Origin: Natrinema sp. CBA1119
GTDB lineage: Archaea; Halobacteriota; Halobacteria; Halobacteriales; Natrialbaceae
Reading direction: 5' to 3'
Length of the DNA: 64,000 nt
NCBI RefSeq assembly: GCF_002572525.1
Contig: NZ_PDBS01000001.1
Location: 62,001 to 126,000 of the forward strand
This document shows positions 17,200 through 25,313 of the stretch, one piece after another. The notes under the pieces were generated by a model. That model saw only the letters and a list, made by a program, of their open reading frames with translations. It did no database searches and was not told where the DNA came from. The position numbers and the translations under genes were made by a program. Each line of letters opens with the position of its first letter. Positions within the stretch are counted from its first letter, which is position 1.

Positions 17200-17976
17200 T
17201 TACTCGGCAGATTCGTCGCCGGGCTCGTCCTCGTCGTCCTCGCCCGTATCGAGGAGGTCGTTCTCCTCGAGGTGGTCTGCGATCCGGTCCTGGTCGAACT
17301 GCTCGAAGGACTCGGTTTCGGCGTCGATGGTCGCCAGTCCCACTTCGCTGGGGAGCAGGGAGCCGTCGTTGACCGATGCGAGCGCGTCGAGGGCGAGCTG
17401 GATACCGCCGTCGAGGTCGGCCTCGTCATCGTAGTTCTCCTCGAGGTAGGTTTGGAGTTCGCCGCGGTCGGAACCGACGGCCAGGGCCTTCCACTCGTAG
17501 GGCGTCCCCGACGGATCGGTCTCGAACAGGCGCGGCTCGCCGTTCTGGATGCCGCCGACGATCAGCGCGACGCCGAACGGTCGAGCGCCGCCGACCTGGG
17601 TGTACTGCTGGATGTGGTCGGTGACTTCCTTGGTCAGCGTCTCGACGCCGATGGGCTCGCCGTAGCGCAGCTGGTTGACCTGCGTCTGGCGGCGGGCGAA
17701 GTCGATCAGCTGGCGGGCGTCGGCGACGTGGCCCGCGCTGGCGATGCCGACGTGGTCGTCGGCCTTGTGGATCTTCTCGACGCTCGAGTCCTCGAGCAGC
17801 GGGGAGGGAACTCGTTTGTCGACGGCGAGTACGACGCCGTCGTTCGTCCGGACGCCGATACTGGCTGTGCCTCGCTTGACCGCCTCGCGAGCGTACTCGA
17901 CCTGGTAGAGTCGGCCGTCGGGCGAGAAGATCGTGATGCCGCGGTCGTACGCCTGCTGTTGTTGTTGTCCCTGCAT
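17200..17976 (-). CDS. psmA: proteasome alpha subunit
   Basis: A 258-residue alpha subunit of the 20S proteasome, forming the outer rings of the core particle. The N-terminus shows the alpha signature 'YDRGITIFSPDGRLYQVEYA' (residues 10-29), preceded by a run of Gln. 'GVALIVGGI' and 'YEWKALAVGSDRGE' follow in order. The C-terminal ~30 residues are acidic, as often in haloarchaea. It starts 4 bases after the rnp2 stop codon, so it is the last gene of the rnp3-methyltransferase-rnp2-psmA unit. The catalytic beta subunit is not in the window. Confidence 0.96.
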   Translation of the reverse strand: MQGQQQQQAYDRGITIFSPDGRLYQVEYAREAVKRGTASIGVRTNDGVVLAVDKRVPSPLLEDSSVEKIHKADDHVGIASAGHVADARQLIDFARRQTQVNQLRYGEPIGVETLTKEVTDHIQQYTQVGGARPFGVALIVGGIQNGEPRLFETDPSGTPYEWKALAVGSDRGELQTYLEENYDDEADLDGGIQLALDALASVNDGSLLPSEVGLATIDAETESFEQFDQDRIADHLEENDLLDTGEDDEDEPGDESAE

Positions 17977-17980
17977 AGTA

Positions 17981-18466
17981 TCACACTAAATCGTAATCGA
18001 GGTCTGTCGCGCCCACGAACGCCTCATCGAGTCGCACGTCCCCACTGCCGTCCCGCAGGACGGCGACTCGCTCTTCGTTCCCGAACACGACGTTTCTCTC
18101 TTCGGATTCTTGCCCGTCGCGTCCTAAATAGTTTTCTTCAGCGGCCCGGATCGTGCCACTGATACCGCAGACTCGAATTCCGACGGGAGCGCCGTCGATC
18201 TCGTCGATACAGGCGAGTGCCGCCCGAGCGGGGTCGGTCTCTCCGCGGCGGACTTTGACGATCGCTTTCCCCGTTCCGTCGCCGAATTCGAACCTGACGA
18301 CGCTCAGATCGGCGTCGGCGCTACCCGGATCGCCCAGCAGGTTCTGGCCCGCATACCACAGTTCACGCTGGAGTGACCGACGGCCGATTCGTTCGTCCGG
18401 CCACGTTTCGAGTTCGATAGCGAGATACCGCCAGCGCGGGCGAAGGTGTTTCGGAAGGTGTTTCAT
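17981..18466 (-). CDS. rnp2: ribonuclease P protein component 2 (Pop5)
   Basis: A 161-residue protein starting 'MKHLPKHLRPRWRYLAIELE', the usual N-terminus of archaeal Pop5. It includes 'ELWYAGQNLLGDPGSA' and 'GKAIVKVRRGETDPARAALACI'. Pop5 pairs with Rpp30 to help RNase P remove tRNA 5' leaders. The acidic C-terminal extension after residue ~125 is longer than in non-halophiles. ATG 18466 lies one base beyond the methyltransferase stop, a tight coupling that fixes the start. Confidence 0.9.
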   Translation of the reverse strand: MKHLPKHLRPRWRYLAIELETWPDERIGRRSLQRELWYAGQNLLGDPGSADADLSVVRFEFGDGTGKAIVKVRRGETDPARAALACIDEIDGAPVGIRVCGISGTIRAAEENYLGRDGQESEERNVVFGNEERVAVLRDGSGDVRLDEAFVGATDLDYDLV

Positions 18467-18467
18467 G

Positions 18468-19100
18468 TTACTCTTCGGCCGTCGCGTCGACCGCAGTCGG
18501 ACTCCGCTCGGCGACCAGCACACCGACCTGCTCGTGAACGCGCTCGACCGCCGTCAGCGAGAAGCCCGCGTCTGTGAAGGCGTCCGCGAGCATTCCAACC
18601 GTCGCCGGATCGTCGACTTCGGGCGAGTAGAATGGGTCGTCCGGATCCGACTCGCCGAAGAACATCACGTCCCCGAGGACGAATTTGCGGGGTTCGAGGT
18701 CGGCGATGACCGCGATCGCCTCGCGCTTTTCGGCGTCCGAGAGGTGGTGCAGGGCGAAGTTCGAGGTGACCAGATCGAGTTGGCCGTCGTAGTTCGGTTC
18801 GCGAAAGGTTCCACGGTCGAACTCGAGGTTCGTGAGACCATCATCGTCGGCCTTCCGCTCGGCTTCGGCCAGCATCTCCTCGCTGATATCGCGACCGACG
18901 ACCTGGTCGGCGTCGGGGGCGAGCGCCAGTGCGATCGCGCCCGTCCCGGTCCCGAGGTCGAGGACGATGTCGTCGGACTCGGGCGCGGCGTGTTCCACGA
19001 CGAGGTTTGCGCAGGCGCGGTACTCGTCGGATTTCGAGTCGTCGTACTCGCCGGCCTTCTCGTCGAACCGGGCGGCGTGTTCCTCAAGAGTCTTCTTCAT
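18468..19100 (-). CDS. class I SAM-dependent methyltransferase
   Basis: A 210-residue methyltransferase with the SAM-binding loop 'VLDLGTGTGAIALALA' (motif I), 'VVGRDISEEMLAEAE' (motif II acidic) and 'LVTSNFALHHLSD' (motif IV/post-I). The N-terminal lead 'KTLEEHAARFDEKAGEYD' is typical of small-molecule or RNA methyltransferases of the UbiE-like type. It overlaps the end of rnp3 by 17 bases and stops one base before rnp2, so it is translated as part of the RNase P operon. That position suggests, but does not prove, a tRNA or RNase P-related substrate. Confidence 0.88.
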   Translation of the reverse strand: MKKTLEEHAARFDEKAGEYDDSKSDEYRACANLVVEHAAPESDDIVLDLGTGTGAIALALAPDADQVVGRDISEEMLAEAERKADDDGLTNLEFDRGTFREPNYDGQLDLVTSNFALHHLSDAEKREAIAVIADLEPRKFVLGDVMFFGESDPDDPFYSPEVDDPATVGMLADAFTDAGFSLTAVERVHEQVGVLVAERSPTAVDATAEE

Positions 19101-19788
19101 ACCTACCTCGTTCGACCCCCGGCTCAATGAACGACTCGGAGTTGATGTGGCGATTCCGCTCGGCCAGCCGCCCCCACTCGGCGAGGCCGTCCTCGATGAA
19201 TTCTCGCGCAAACCCGATCTCCTCGCCGAGCGCTTTCAGTTCGCGGGGGGCCCGCAACTCGAGGTGTGAGGTCGGGTCGGCGCTGACGACGTATGGTGCG
19301 TCGTAGTGATTGACGATCTCCCGGAGCTTCCGCAGGGATTGAATGATTCGGACTCGGCGGCCGCCGCTCTCTCGGAGCACGCCGGAGAGGTCGAACTCGA
19401 GGCGAACGCCGTTCTCGACGGCGGCCTTCACGAGCACGTGGTTGACATCCCCGTTGCCGGCCATCGGATGCGCGAGCACGTCGACCTTCGACTGTTCGAC
19501 GGCGAAGCGGTTCAGCGCGTTCGTGCCGCCGTGGATCGCGACGATGGTTTCAGATGTCCGATGATTTCCGACCGCGCCGCTGGCCTGTTGTCGATCGTCG
19601 GCGCGGATCTCGACCCCCTCGACCACGTCGATGCCGTACTCCTCACGGATCCGTTCGGGATCGTACGCCGCTGGTGTGTCAGCGTGATTGCGCACGACCA
19701 CGCCTTCGAAGCCGTAGTCGGCCGCCGTTTTTGCGAATCTGGCGACCGTGCTCTTCCCGTCGGGGTGGGCGTAGACGGCTTCGTACAT
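19084..19788 (-). CDS. rnp3: ribonuclease P protein component 3 (Rpp30)
   Basis: A 234-residue TIM-barrel protein of the Rpp30/PHP-like family, first gene of the operon. Landmarks are the N-terminal 'MYEAVYAHPDG', 'GVEIRADD', 'SKVDVLAHPM', 'VRLEFDLSGVL' and the final 'YVVSADPTSHLELRAPRELKAL'. It forms the Pop5-Rpp30 heterotetramer that activates RNase P RNA. Its 3' end overlaps the methyltransferase start. The order rnp3-methyltransferase-rnp2-psmA keeps part of the archaeal exosome/proteasome gene cluster. Confidence 0.92.
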   Translation of the reverse strand: MYEAVYAHPDGKSTVARFAKTAADYGFEGVVVRNHADTPAAYDPERIREEYGIDVVEGVEIRADDRQQASGAVGNHRTSETIVAIHGGTNALNRFAVEQSKVDVLAHPMAGNGDVNHVLVKAAVENGVRLEFDLSGVLRESGGRRVRIIQSLRKLREIVNHYDAPYVVSADPTSHLELRAPRELKALGEEIGFAREFIEDGLAEWGRLAERNRHINSESFIEPGVERGRYEEDS

Positions 19789-20055
19789 ACTCGAACCCTC
19801 TCGCGGCGGTGACTTGGGGTTTGCGCCATGGAACTCGCGGTCAAAGCGAATAGAAAACGCGGTGGCCGGGAACGCGGTTCGAACGATAGTGAGAATCGCG
19901 TAACCCGGGGGAGGGCAGGCCGTTTCCCGTTACGACCGCGAGCGAGTGAAACGAGCGAGCGGGCCGACGACTGATGTGGAGACTCGCAACGCGAGTCGGA
20001 ACGGAAGGAGGAGTGCTTTTAATCGAATCTGAGCGGATCGAAGCTCCGCGAGGTC

Positions 20056-20080
20056 CAAAAGAGCGCGAAGCGCTCTTTTG
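20056..20080 (-). terminator. perfect hairpin, 11-bp stem and GAA loop
   Basis: An exact inverted repeat (stem 20056-20066 with 20070-20080, including the AAAAGAGCGC/GCGCTCTTTT arms) located 3' of the tbsP-like gene. The U-tract inside the stem resembles a bidirectional terminator or processing site. The role is inferred from position only. Confidence 0.45.
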
Positions 20081-20093
20081 AAGATTTTGCCGA

Positions 20094-20114
20094 GGGCGCG
20101 GCAAAGCCGCGCCC
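20094..20114 (-). terminator. perfect hairpin, 9-bp GC stem and AAA loop
   Basis: An exact inverted repeat GGGCGCGGC/GCCGCGCCC around AAA, 13 bases from the 20056 hairpin and 20 bases from the tbsP-like stop codon. The two hairpins together may mark the transcript end. Confidence 0.45.
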
Positions 20115-20133
20115 GCAGAGCAAAACTTCGGTT

Positions 20134-20952
20134 CTAGTTAAGAATGGACTGTGCCACAGTAGCCAGCTGGCCGTTGTCGGCCTCGCTGAGTCGCTCGTCG
20201 CCGATCTTGAGGCGCAGACGCGGTCGGCCGACATCGATCGGGACCTTCTCGGTGTCGATCAGGCCCATGTCCTCGAGCTTGGTCTTCGTTCGGGAGAACG
20301 TCGCCTTGGAGGCGATTCCGACATCCTCGCCCCACTTGCTGATGTCGTAGAGCAGCGCCTCGTTCTTGGCCGCAACGAGCAGCGAAATGGTGACCTCGTC
20401 GAGGCCGTCGCCGTCGCCGCGAGCGGTCTCGAGCGAGTCGAGGATCGACGCGAAGTCGGCCTCGGCTTCCGGACTGATCTCGTCAGCGAGGGTTTCGCGG
20501 ACGTCCGTGATCGGGGGCGTCCGGAGGTTGAAGTCGGATGCGTCCTCCCAGCGGCCCGCATAGGTGTCGTAGGTGTCTGTGACGAAGCTCTCGTCGTCGG
20601 TGATGAGCCCGCCGACGCGGTCGCCGGCGTGGACGACGGCGACGACGCGGTCGTCGGTGACAAGTAGCGAGTTCTCGGGAGCCTGCTCGAGCGTCCGCAG
20701 CGAGAGCGCGCCCTCGCTGATGAGGTCGGCCGCGTTCGAGGCGACGATGAAGTCGTCCATGATCTCTTTCAGTGTCCGTTCATCGGCGAGCATGTGTACC
20801 GACGGCAGGTCGCTGTCGAACGCCGTCGCGACGGAAACGAACTCTTCGATCGCTTCACGAGACGGGTTGACCATGTATACGTCGCCGCTTGCCTCCTCGA
20901 GAACCGACTCGAGGATATCGTCAATCTGGTGGTTGAGTAAATTCGAAGTCAT
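20134..20952 (-). CDS. tbsP: transcriptional regulator TbsP (DUF5821 family)
   Basis: A 272-residue haloarchaeal regulator. The N-terminal half (1-190) is the DUF5821 domain ('NLLNHQIDDILESVLEEAS', 'ASNAADLISEGALSLRTL', 'TDDRVVAVVHAGDRVGGL'). Residues ~195-270 form a winged helix-turn-helix ('LYDISKWGEDVGIASKATFSR') with the basic-edge wing 'DVGRPRLRLKIGD'. TbsP acts with TrmB in controlling glycolytic/gluconeogenic genes such as gapII in Haloferax. ATG 20952 is chosen because the upstream extension is Cys/Lys-rich and unlike the family. No metabolic target gene is adjacent. Confidence 0.78.
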   Translation of the reverse strand: MTSNLLNHQIDDILESVLEEASGDVYMVNPSREAIEEFVSVATAFDSDLPSVHMLADERTLKEIMDDFIVASNAADLISEGALSLRTLEQAPENSLLVTDDRVVAVVHAGDRVGGLITDDESFVTDTYDTYAGRWEDASDFNLRTPPITDVRETLADEISPEAEADFASILDSLETARGDGDGLDEVTISLLVAAKNEALLYDISKWGEDVGIASKATFSRTKTKLEDMGLIDTEKVPIDVGRPRLRLKIGDERLSEADNGQLATVAQSILN

Positions 20953-21208
20953 GCCTATACAGAAGTAATCGGGACCGTAGCACTTAATTTTGGTGGCCGT
21001 TCGCACAGCAGAACTTCTCGTCTCCCCCATAAACCGGTAATTTTTGTCTCATAACCCATTAGTTCGCCGATAGGATCCCGATGACACTTACAGCGTTGGA
21101 GACTCGGTCAGCGATGGACGAGACAGTGAGATGATAGTACGGGCGGGGGAAGAAATATTCGGGTTCTAACAATAATTATATACCGGGAACGTGTTATTAC
21201 GATATCGT

Positions 21209-21346
21209 ATGGGTGTTCGAGACAGCCAACCGCGGTCGATCGCACGCGAGCTAGCCGACTGGGCACGAACCGGACTACAAACCGACGGATCGTCGCAGAA
21301 CGTCACGATGCGGGCGAAACGTGTCAGTACGTACGGCGGACCGTAG
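21209..21346 (+). CDS. 45-residue basic protein next to the CHAT gene
   Basis: A small gene from ATG 21209 to TAG 21346. The protein is basic with Trp at residue 18 and ends Val-Ser-Thr-Tyr-Gly-Gly-Pro. An AT-rich TATA-like stretch (around 21173-21183) lies 26-36 bases before the ATG, matching leaderless expression, and the nearest in-frame stop is well chosen by codon use. It is convergent with the CHAT gene and separated by only 6 bases. No family is recognised. It may be a partner, inhibitor or substrate, or unrelated. Confidence 0.5.
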   Translation: MGVRDSQPRSIARELADWARTGLQTDGSSQNVTMRAKRVSTYGGP

Positions 21347-21352
21347 GATCAC

Positions 21353-23500
21353 TCACTGATCGAACCGGGGCCACAGCTCTTTCGACCAGTAGATGTCTCC
21401 GTCGTATATCACGGACGCTTCGGTCTCTTTGAGCATCGTTACGAGTTCCGACGCGGTCAGCCTGAATGTCGATTCGTTGCCGCAGAGATAGGCGTACTCG
21501 TTGGTCTCGGTGTGCGGGTAGTAGTACGACCCGGTCGCTCGCGTCGAGTAACAGTCGACGCCCAGCAGATACTCCTCGTCGCCCTCGTCCGCGAGTTCCT
21601 CGAGCGTCACGGTCGTCGGTGGCTCGTGTTCGCCTTGCGTGAGCGAGTGCGTGCCGTCGCCGACGACGGCGTAGTCCTTGCCCATCATGATACGCCGGCG
21701 TGCGAGTCCCATCGCCCGTTCGATGCTGAAGCCGTGGACCAGCAGTTTGGCGAACGTCGAGCCGACCTTGACGGCGTGGTCGTTCAGAACCTTGGTGACC
21801 GTGACCGCGCCGGCGACGCTGCCCTTCTCGATCAGTGCTCGCCCCTCGTAGAAGGAGCCACAGGCATTGAGGAAAAACGTTTGCGCGCGACAGCGATCGA
21901 GGCTCGAGGCCGCGAGCGTCCCGTCCGGACAGCACAGCCCGCCGGTTTCGCAGTGGCCGATGTAGTGGACGAAGTCGTGATCGTCCTCGAGGAGGCGGGC
22001 GAGGGCGGCCGTCTCGAGAGATTCCTCGACGGTGATGTCCATCGTCAACTCCTCGGAGCGTTGTCGATAGATCTCGGCGACGTGGTCGTGTTCGCCGGCC
22101 ATCTCCGGATCGTTGAGGACGACGCAGATGGAGGTCGAATCACTCTCTCGCTCGAGGAACTCGAGGCGGTTGCGGTAGGCTGCTGGCGCGGATTTGAAGA
22201 CGTCGATCGGAACGCCGTCGGCGAGCCAGCCGTGGGTTCGACCGCTCCGGAGGTCGGGTTTGACGATCTCCACCGACGCGACCCGCCCAGTGCTCGCTCT
22301 GGTCGCATCGGATCCGTAACGGCGTTTCGTCCACTCGCAGTCCGAATTGTCGCCCCGATAGAAATCCTCGAGCGAGCGTTCGACCAGCTCTCGCCCCTCG
22401 AGTTCGGATGTCCGGGGGGTATAGATCATGCTCAGTCGATCGAGCAAGAACGGGATCGTTTCGACGCTCTGGTACTCGGGTGCGACGTACGTCGAGAGGT
22501 GCCACTCCGGGAGCCGATGCTTGATCGCCGCGTAGGGCACGTCGAGGTAGGTCGCCAGCCGATCCTGTGGCGACGCCTCGTACAGCGTCTCGGCGTCGAT
22601 CTCGAGGGCTTCGAGCAGGCTGAGCTCCGAGAGGGTCGTCGCGTAGGGGCCGGCGTTGCGGACGAGACAGTCGAGAAAGAACGTCTTCCGGAGCAGCCGC
22701 TCGACGTCGCGCTCGAGGTCGGGCATCGGCGAGAGCTCCGTCTCGATCGCGTGGTCGACGAGTCGGAGACGCGGTCGGACGGTGCCCGAACCTGTTCGGC
22801 GGCCGAGCGCGTCATCGGTCGTGCGGACTGTCGCTTGGAGGTAGTACGCCAGCGGGGCGGTGACGAACAGCGACTCGTAGTCGGGAGGGACAACCAGTTC
22901 GATCCCGTGATCGGGCGTGTCAGACCGGATGCAGTCGGAAATCTCGAGGGTATCGCCGCGTTCGATCAGGGACGGGTGGCCCCGAAGCGTCGGGTACGAA
23001 CGGTCTGGATTGTCCGTCTTCTGTGAAGCGGCCATGTGCGTGATCGCGTCGGCGACGGCCGACGGGGAGTCGGGGACGGTGATCGTCCCCGCGGGAAACT
23101 CGTGACGACAGCGGAAGCCGAGAATAACGCGGGTTCGGTTCGGAAAGGAGACGACGATCTCCTCGTAGTCGTCGGTCTTCTCGATCCGCACCGCGCCGGA
23201 AAAACGCAGGTACGCTTTGATCTCCGTATCGACATCGACGACGTACTCGTCGGGCGACAACGCGAGCGGTTCGCCGGCGGGATCGAGTTCGTACTGTTCG
23301 TCGAGACCAAGCGAGAACGCGTACACCACCGCGTGCGGGAACCGAAGTTCGTCGGTCGTCACGACGACCGTCTCGTCGACCGGGCGCGGGATATCGACGT
23401 CGGCGGTATCGACGCTGAGATCGGATCCGTCGACCGTCAGCTCCGCGTTGTCGGCGTCGGTGGCGTGGAGGGTGTCGCCGTTGACCGCCCACTCGATCAT
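21353..23500 (-). CDS. CHAT-domain (caspase-like cysteine peptidase) protein
   Basis: A 715-residue protein. The C-terminal third is a CHAT domain of the caspase clan. The catalytic His is in 'FVHYIGHCE' (H516) and the catalytic Cys in 'TFFLNACGSFYEGRAL' (C547). They are followed by the expected 'GSVAGAVTVTKVLNDHAVKVG' and 'FSIERAMGLARRRIM' elements. Residues 1-~440 are a large acidic, mostly beta/alpha region of no recognised family. The last ~110 residues ('DEEYLLGVDCYSTRATGSYYY') form an extra Tyr-rich module. CHAT proteins cut partner proteins in bacterial defence or death pathways. In haloarchaea caspase-like activity is reported, but this gene's role is unknown. No TPR or CRISPR gene is adjacent. 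Confidence 0.8.
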   Translation of the reverse strand: MIEWAVNGDTLHATDADNAELTVDGSDLSVDTADVDIPRPVDETVVVTTDELRFPHAVVYAFSLGLDEQYELDPAGEPLALSPDEYVVDVDTEIKAYLRFSGAVRIEKTDDYEEIVVSFPNRTRVILGFRCRHEFPAGTITVPDSPSAVADAITHMAASQKTDNPDRSYPTLRGHPSLIERGDTLEISDCIRSDTPDHGIELVVPPDYESLFVTAPLAYYLQATVRTTDDALGRRTGSGTVRPRLRLVDHAIETELSPMPDLERDVERLLRKTFFLDCLVRNAGPYATTLSELSLLEALEIDAETLYEASPQDRLATYLDVPYAAIKHRLPEWHLSTYVAPEYQSVETIPFLLDRLSMIYTPRTSELEGRELVERSLEDFYRGDNSDCEWTKRRYGSDATRASTGRVASVEIVKPDLRSGRTHGWLADGVPIDVFKSAPAAYRNRLEFLERESDSTSICVVLNDPEMAGEHDHVAEIYRQRSEELTMDITVEESLETAALARLLEDDHDFVHYIGHCETGGLCCPDGTLAASSLDRCRAQTFFLNACGSFYEGRALIEKGSVAGAVTVTKVLNDHAVKVGSTFAKLLVHGFSIERAMGLARRRIMMGKDYAVVGDGTHSLTQGEHEPPTTVTLEELADEGDEEYLLGVDCYSTRATGSYYYPHTETNEYAYLCGNESTFRLTASELVTMLKETEASVIYDGDIYWSKELWPRFDQ

Positions 23501-23633
23501 TCGGTTGGCTGAATGTCACTCCGGTAAGTTAGTTGTATCGGGGTGTCACCGAGTACCAAACTATTGCCAATAACCGTTCGGATCCGTCGTGTCGCGGGCC
23601 GCCGGTAGTGGCTCGATTTGCCGGGGAAGGGTA

Positions 23634-23639
23634 CACTTA
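23634..23639 (+). promoter_or_regulatory. TATA box of glyA
   Basis: CTTATA about 30 bases before ATG 23666. The spacing implies a leaderless or nearly leaderless mRNA and supports that start codon over the longer frame from 23618. Confidence 0.55.
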
Positions 23640-23665
23640 TACAGCCGCCAGACCGCACTTCGAAC

Positions 23666-24913
23666 ATGGACCACGACCAGGTTCGGGACGTCGATCCCGC
23701 CGTCGCCGACGCGCTCGAGGGCGAGGTAGACCGTCAGCGAGAGACGTTACAGATGATCGCCAGTGAGAACCACGCCAGCGAGGCTGTCATCGACGCGCAG
23801 GGAAGCGCCCTGACGAACAAGTACGCCGAGGGCTATCCCGGCGAGCGTTACTACGGCGGCTGCGAGTTCGCCGACGAGGTCGAGGAGTTGGCCATCGACC
23901 GCGCGACGGAGCTGTTCGGCGCGGAACACGTCAACGTCCAGCCCCACTCGGGCACTCAGGCCAACCAGGCCGTCTACTTTGCAATGCTCGAGCCCGGCGA
24001 CAAGATCCTCTCGCTGGATCTCAATCACGGCGGTCACCTCAGCCACGGGCACCCGGCGAACTTCACGGGCCAGCTCTACGAGGTCGAGCAGTACGAGGTC
24101 GACCCCGAAACGGGCTACATCGACTACGACGACCTCGCCGAGCACGCCACCGAGTTCGATCCCGACATCATCGTCTCGGGCTACTCCGCGTACCCCCGCG
24201 AGATCGAGTGGGAACGCATTCAGGACGCCGCCGACGACGTCGATGCGCTCCACCTCGCGGATATCGCCCACATCACCGGTCTCGTGGCCGCCGGCGTCCA
24301 CCCGTCGCCGGTCGGCATCGCCGACTTCGTCACCGGCTCGACCCACAAGACCATCCGCTCGGGTCGCGGCGGCATCGTCATGTGCGACGAGGCGTACGCC
24401 GACGACATCGACGCCGCCGTCTTCCCCGGCGGGCAGGGCGGTCCGCTCATGCACAACATCGCCGGCAAGGCTGTCGGCTTCAAGGAAGCCCTCGAGCCCG
24501 AGTTCGAGGACTACGCCGAGCAGACGGTCGCGAACGCGAAAGCGCTCGGCGAGAGTCTCTCCGAGAATGGCCTCTCGCTGGTCTCGGAGGGCACCGACAA
24601 CCACCTCGTGCTCGTCGACCTGCGCGACAGCCACCCCGATACCACCGGCGGCGACGCCGAAGAAGCGCTCGAGGACGCCGGCATCGTCCTCAACGGGAAC
24701 ACGGTTCCCGGCGAGACCCGCTCGCCGTTCAACCCGAGCGGAATTCGCGCCGGCACCCCGGCGCTGACCACGCGCGGTTTCGACGAGGAGGACTGCCGCA
24801 TGGTCGGCGACCTGATCGCTCGCGTCGTCGACGAACCCGAGGACGAGGCCGTTATCGAGGACGTTCGCGCGGACGTCGCGACGCTGTGCGACGAAAATCC
24901 GCTGTACGAATAG
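23666..24913 (+). CDS. glyA: serine hydroxymethyltransferase
   Basis: A 415-residue PLP enzyme converting serine and tetrahydrofolate to glycine and 5,10-methylene-tetrahydrofolate. Signatures: 'QMIASENHASEAV', 'KYAEGYPGERYYGGCEFADEVE', the PLP lysine in 'GSTHKTIRSGRGG' (about residue 230), and 'PFNPSGIRAGTPALTTRG' near the end. The length is normal. It supplies methylene-tetrahydrofolate for ThyA (36989) and FolD (27706), both in this window. The gene has its own TATA box. Confidence 0.97.
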   Translation: MDHDQVRDVDPAVADALEGEVDRQRETLQMIASENHASEAVIDAQGSALTNKYAEGYPGERYYGGCEFADEVEELAIDRATELFGAEHVNVQPHSGTQANQAVYFAMLEPGDKILSLDLNHGGHLSHGHPANFTGQLYEVEQYEVDPETGYIDYDDLAEHATEFDPDIIVSGYSAYPREIEWERIQDAADDVDALHLADIAHITGLVAAGVHPSPVGIADFVTGSTHKTIRSGRGGIVMCDEAYADDIDAAVFPGGQGGPLMHNIAGKAVGFKEALEPEFEDYAEQTVANAKALGESLSENGLSLVSEGTDNHLVLVDLRDSHPDTTGGDAEEALEDAGIVLNGNTVPGETRSPFNPSGIRAGTPALTTRGFDEEDCRMVGDLIARVVDEPEDEAVIEDVRADVATLCDENPLYE

Positions 24914-25048
24914 AAGAGCCGGCGGACACGAGGGCGGCTCGACGCGTTCCGTCGGATCCGGTCACCGACTCGTTCGTCTGTCTCCATCGCGGTCGGGGGC
25001 CGTTCGGAGCAGTCGGTCGCGTCAGACTTCGGGGATCCCGGGTGGTTC

Positions 25049-25180
25049 CTAGCCGACTAATACGACTGCAAGTAAACCGACAGCGATCACCGCGGCCAGC
25101 GTGATCGCGACGACGAGACCGAAACCGACGACCGGCGAGAGGGAGGCCACCGAATCGCGTGTCGTCGATCTCGAAGCCAT
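25049..25180 (-). CDS. small one-helix membrane protein
   Basis: A 43-residue protein: a short Ser/Thr/Arg N-terminus then a long hydrophobic helix ('SPVVGFGLVVAITLAAVIAVG', split around residues 15-35) to the C-terminus. The Ser-Pro-Val-Val-Gly start of the helix resembles the hydrophobic segment of haloarchaeal pilin-like proteins, but there is no mature domain after it. The longer frame starting at 25432 is antisense to the next gene and was not used. Confidence 0.5.
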   Translation of the reverse strand: MASRSTTRDSVASLSPVVGFGLVVAITLAAVIAVGLLAVVLVG

Positions 25181-25313
25181 GGTCGTTTCGTAGAGCGCGG
25201 ACGGCAAGAACGTACGCTTCGACTCAGTGTTCGATTCGGACTCCGAGCGCGTGCCCCGTCGCCTGTCACTCGCCGGCACGCGCTTTTTCATCCGGCTGGC
25301 CGTACCGCCGCCA

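Larger units (their letters stand above)
19789..20133. other. gene-free stretch with repeat-like sequence
   Basis: About 345 bases between rnp3 (5' side) and the tbsP-like gene (3' side), with no credible gene. The middle part has the GAGCGAG/AACGAGCGAGCGG style found in haloarchaeal intergenic repeats. The right end carries two adjacent perfect hairpins, listed separately, at the 3' end of the tbsP-like transcript. Confidence 0.5.

Noticed and set aside
19860..20050. Possible tRNA or small RNA gene because of the GGTTCGAA-like string
   Set aside because: No acceptor or anticodon arms can be folded around it.
21512..23026. A 504-codon plus-strand open frame opposite the CHAT gene
   Set aside because: Antisense shadow; the minus frame contains an ordered CHAT domain with both catalytic residues.
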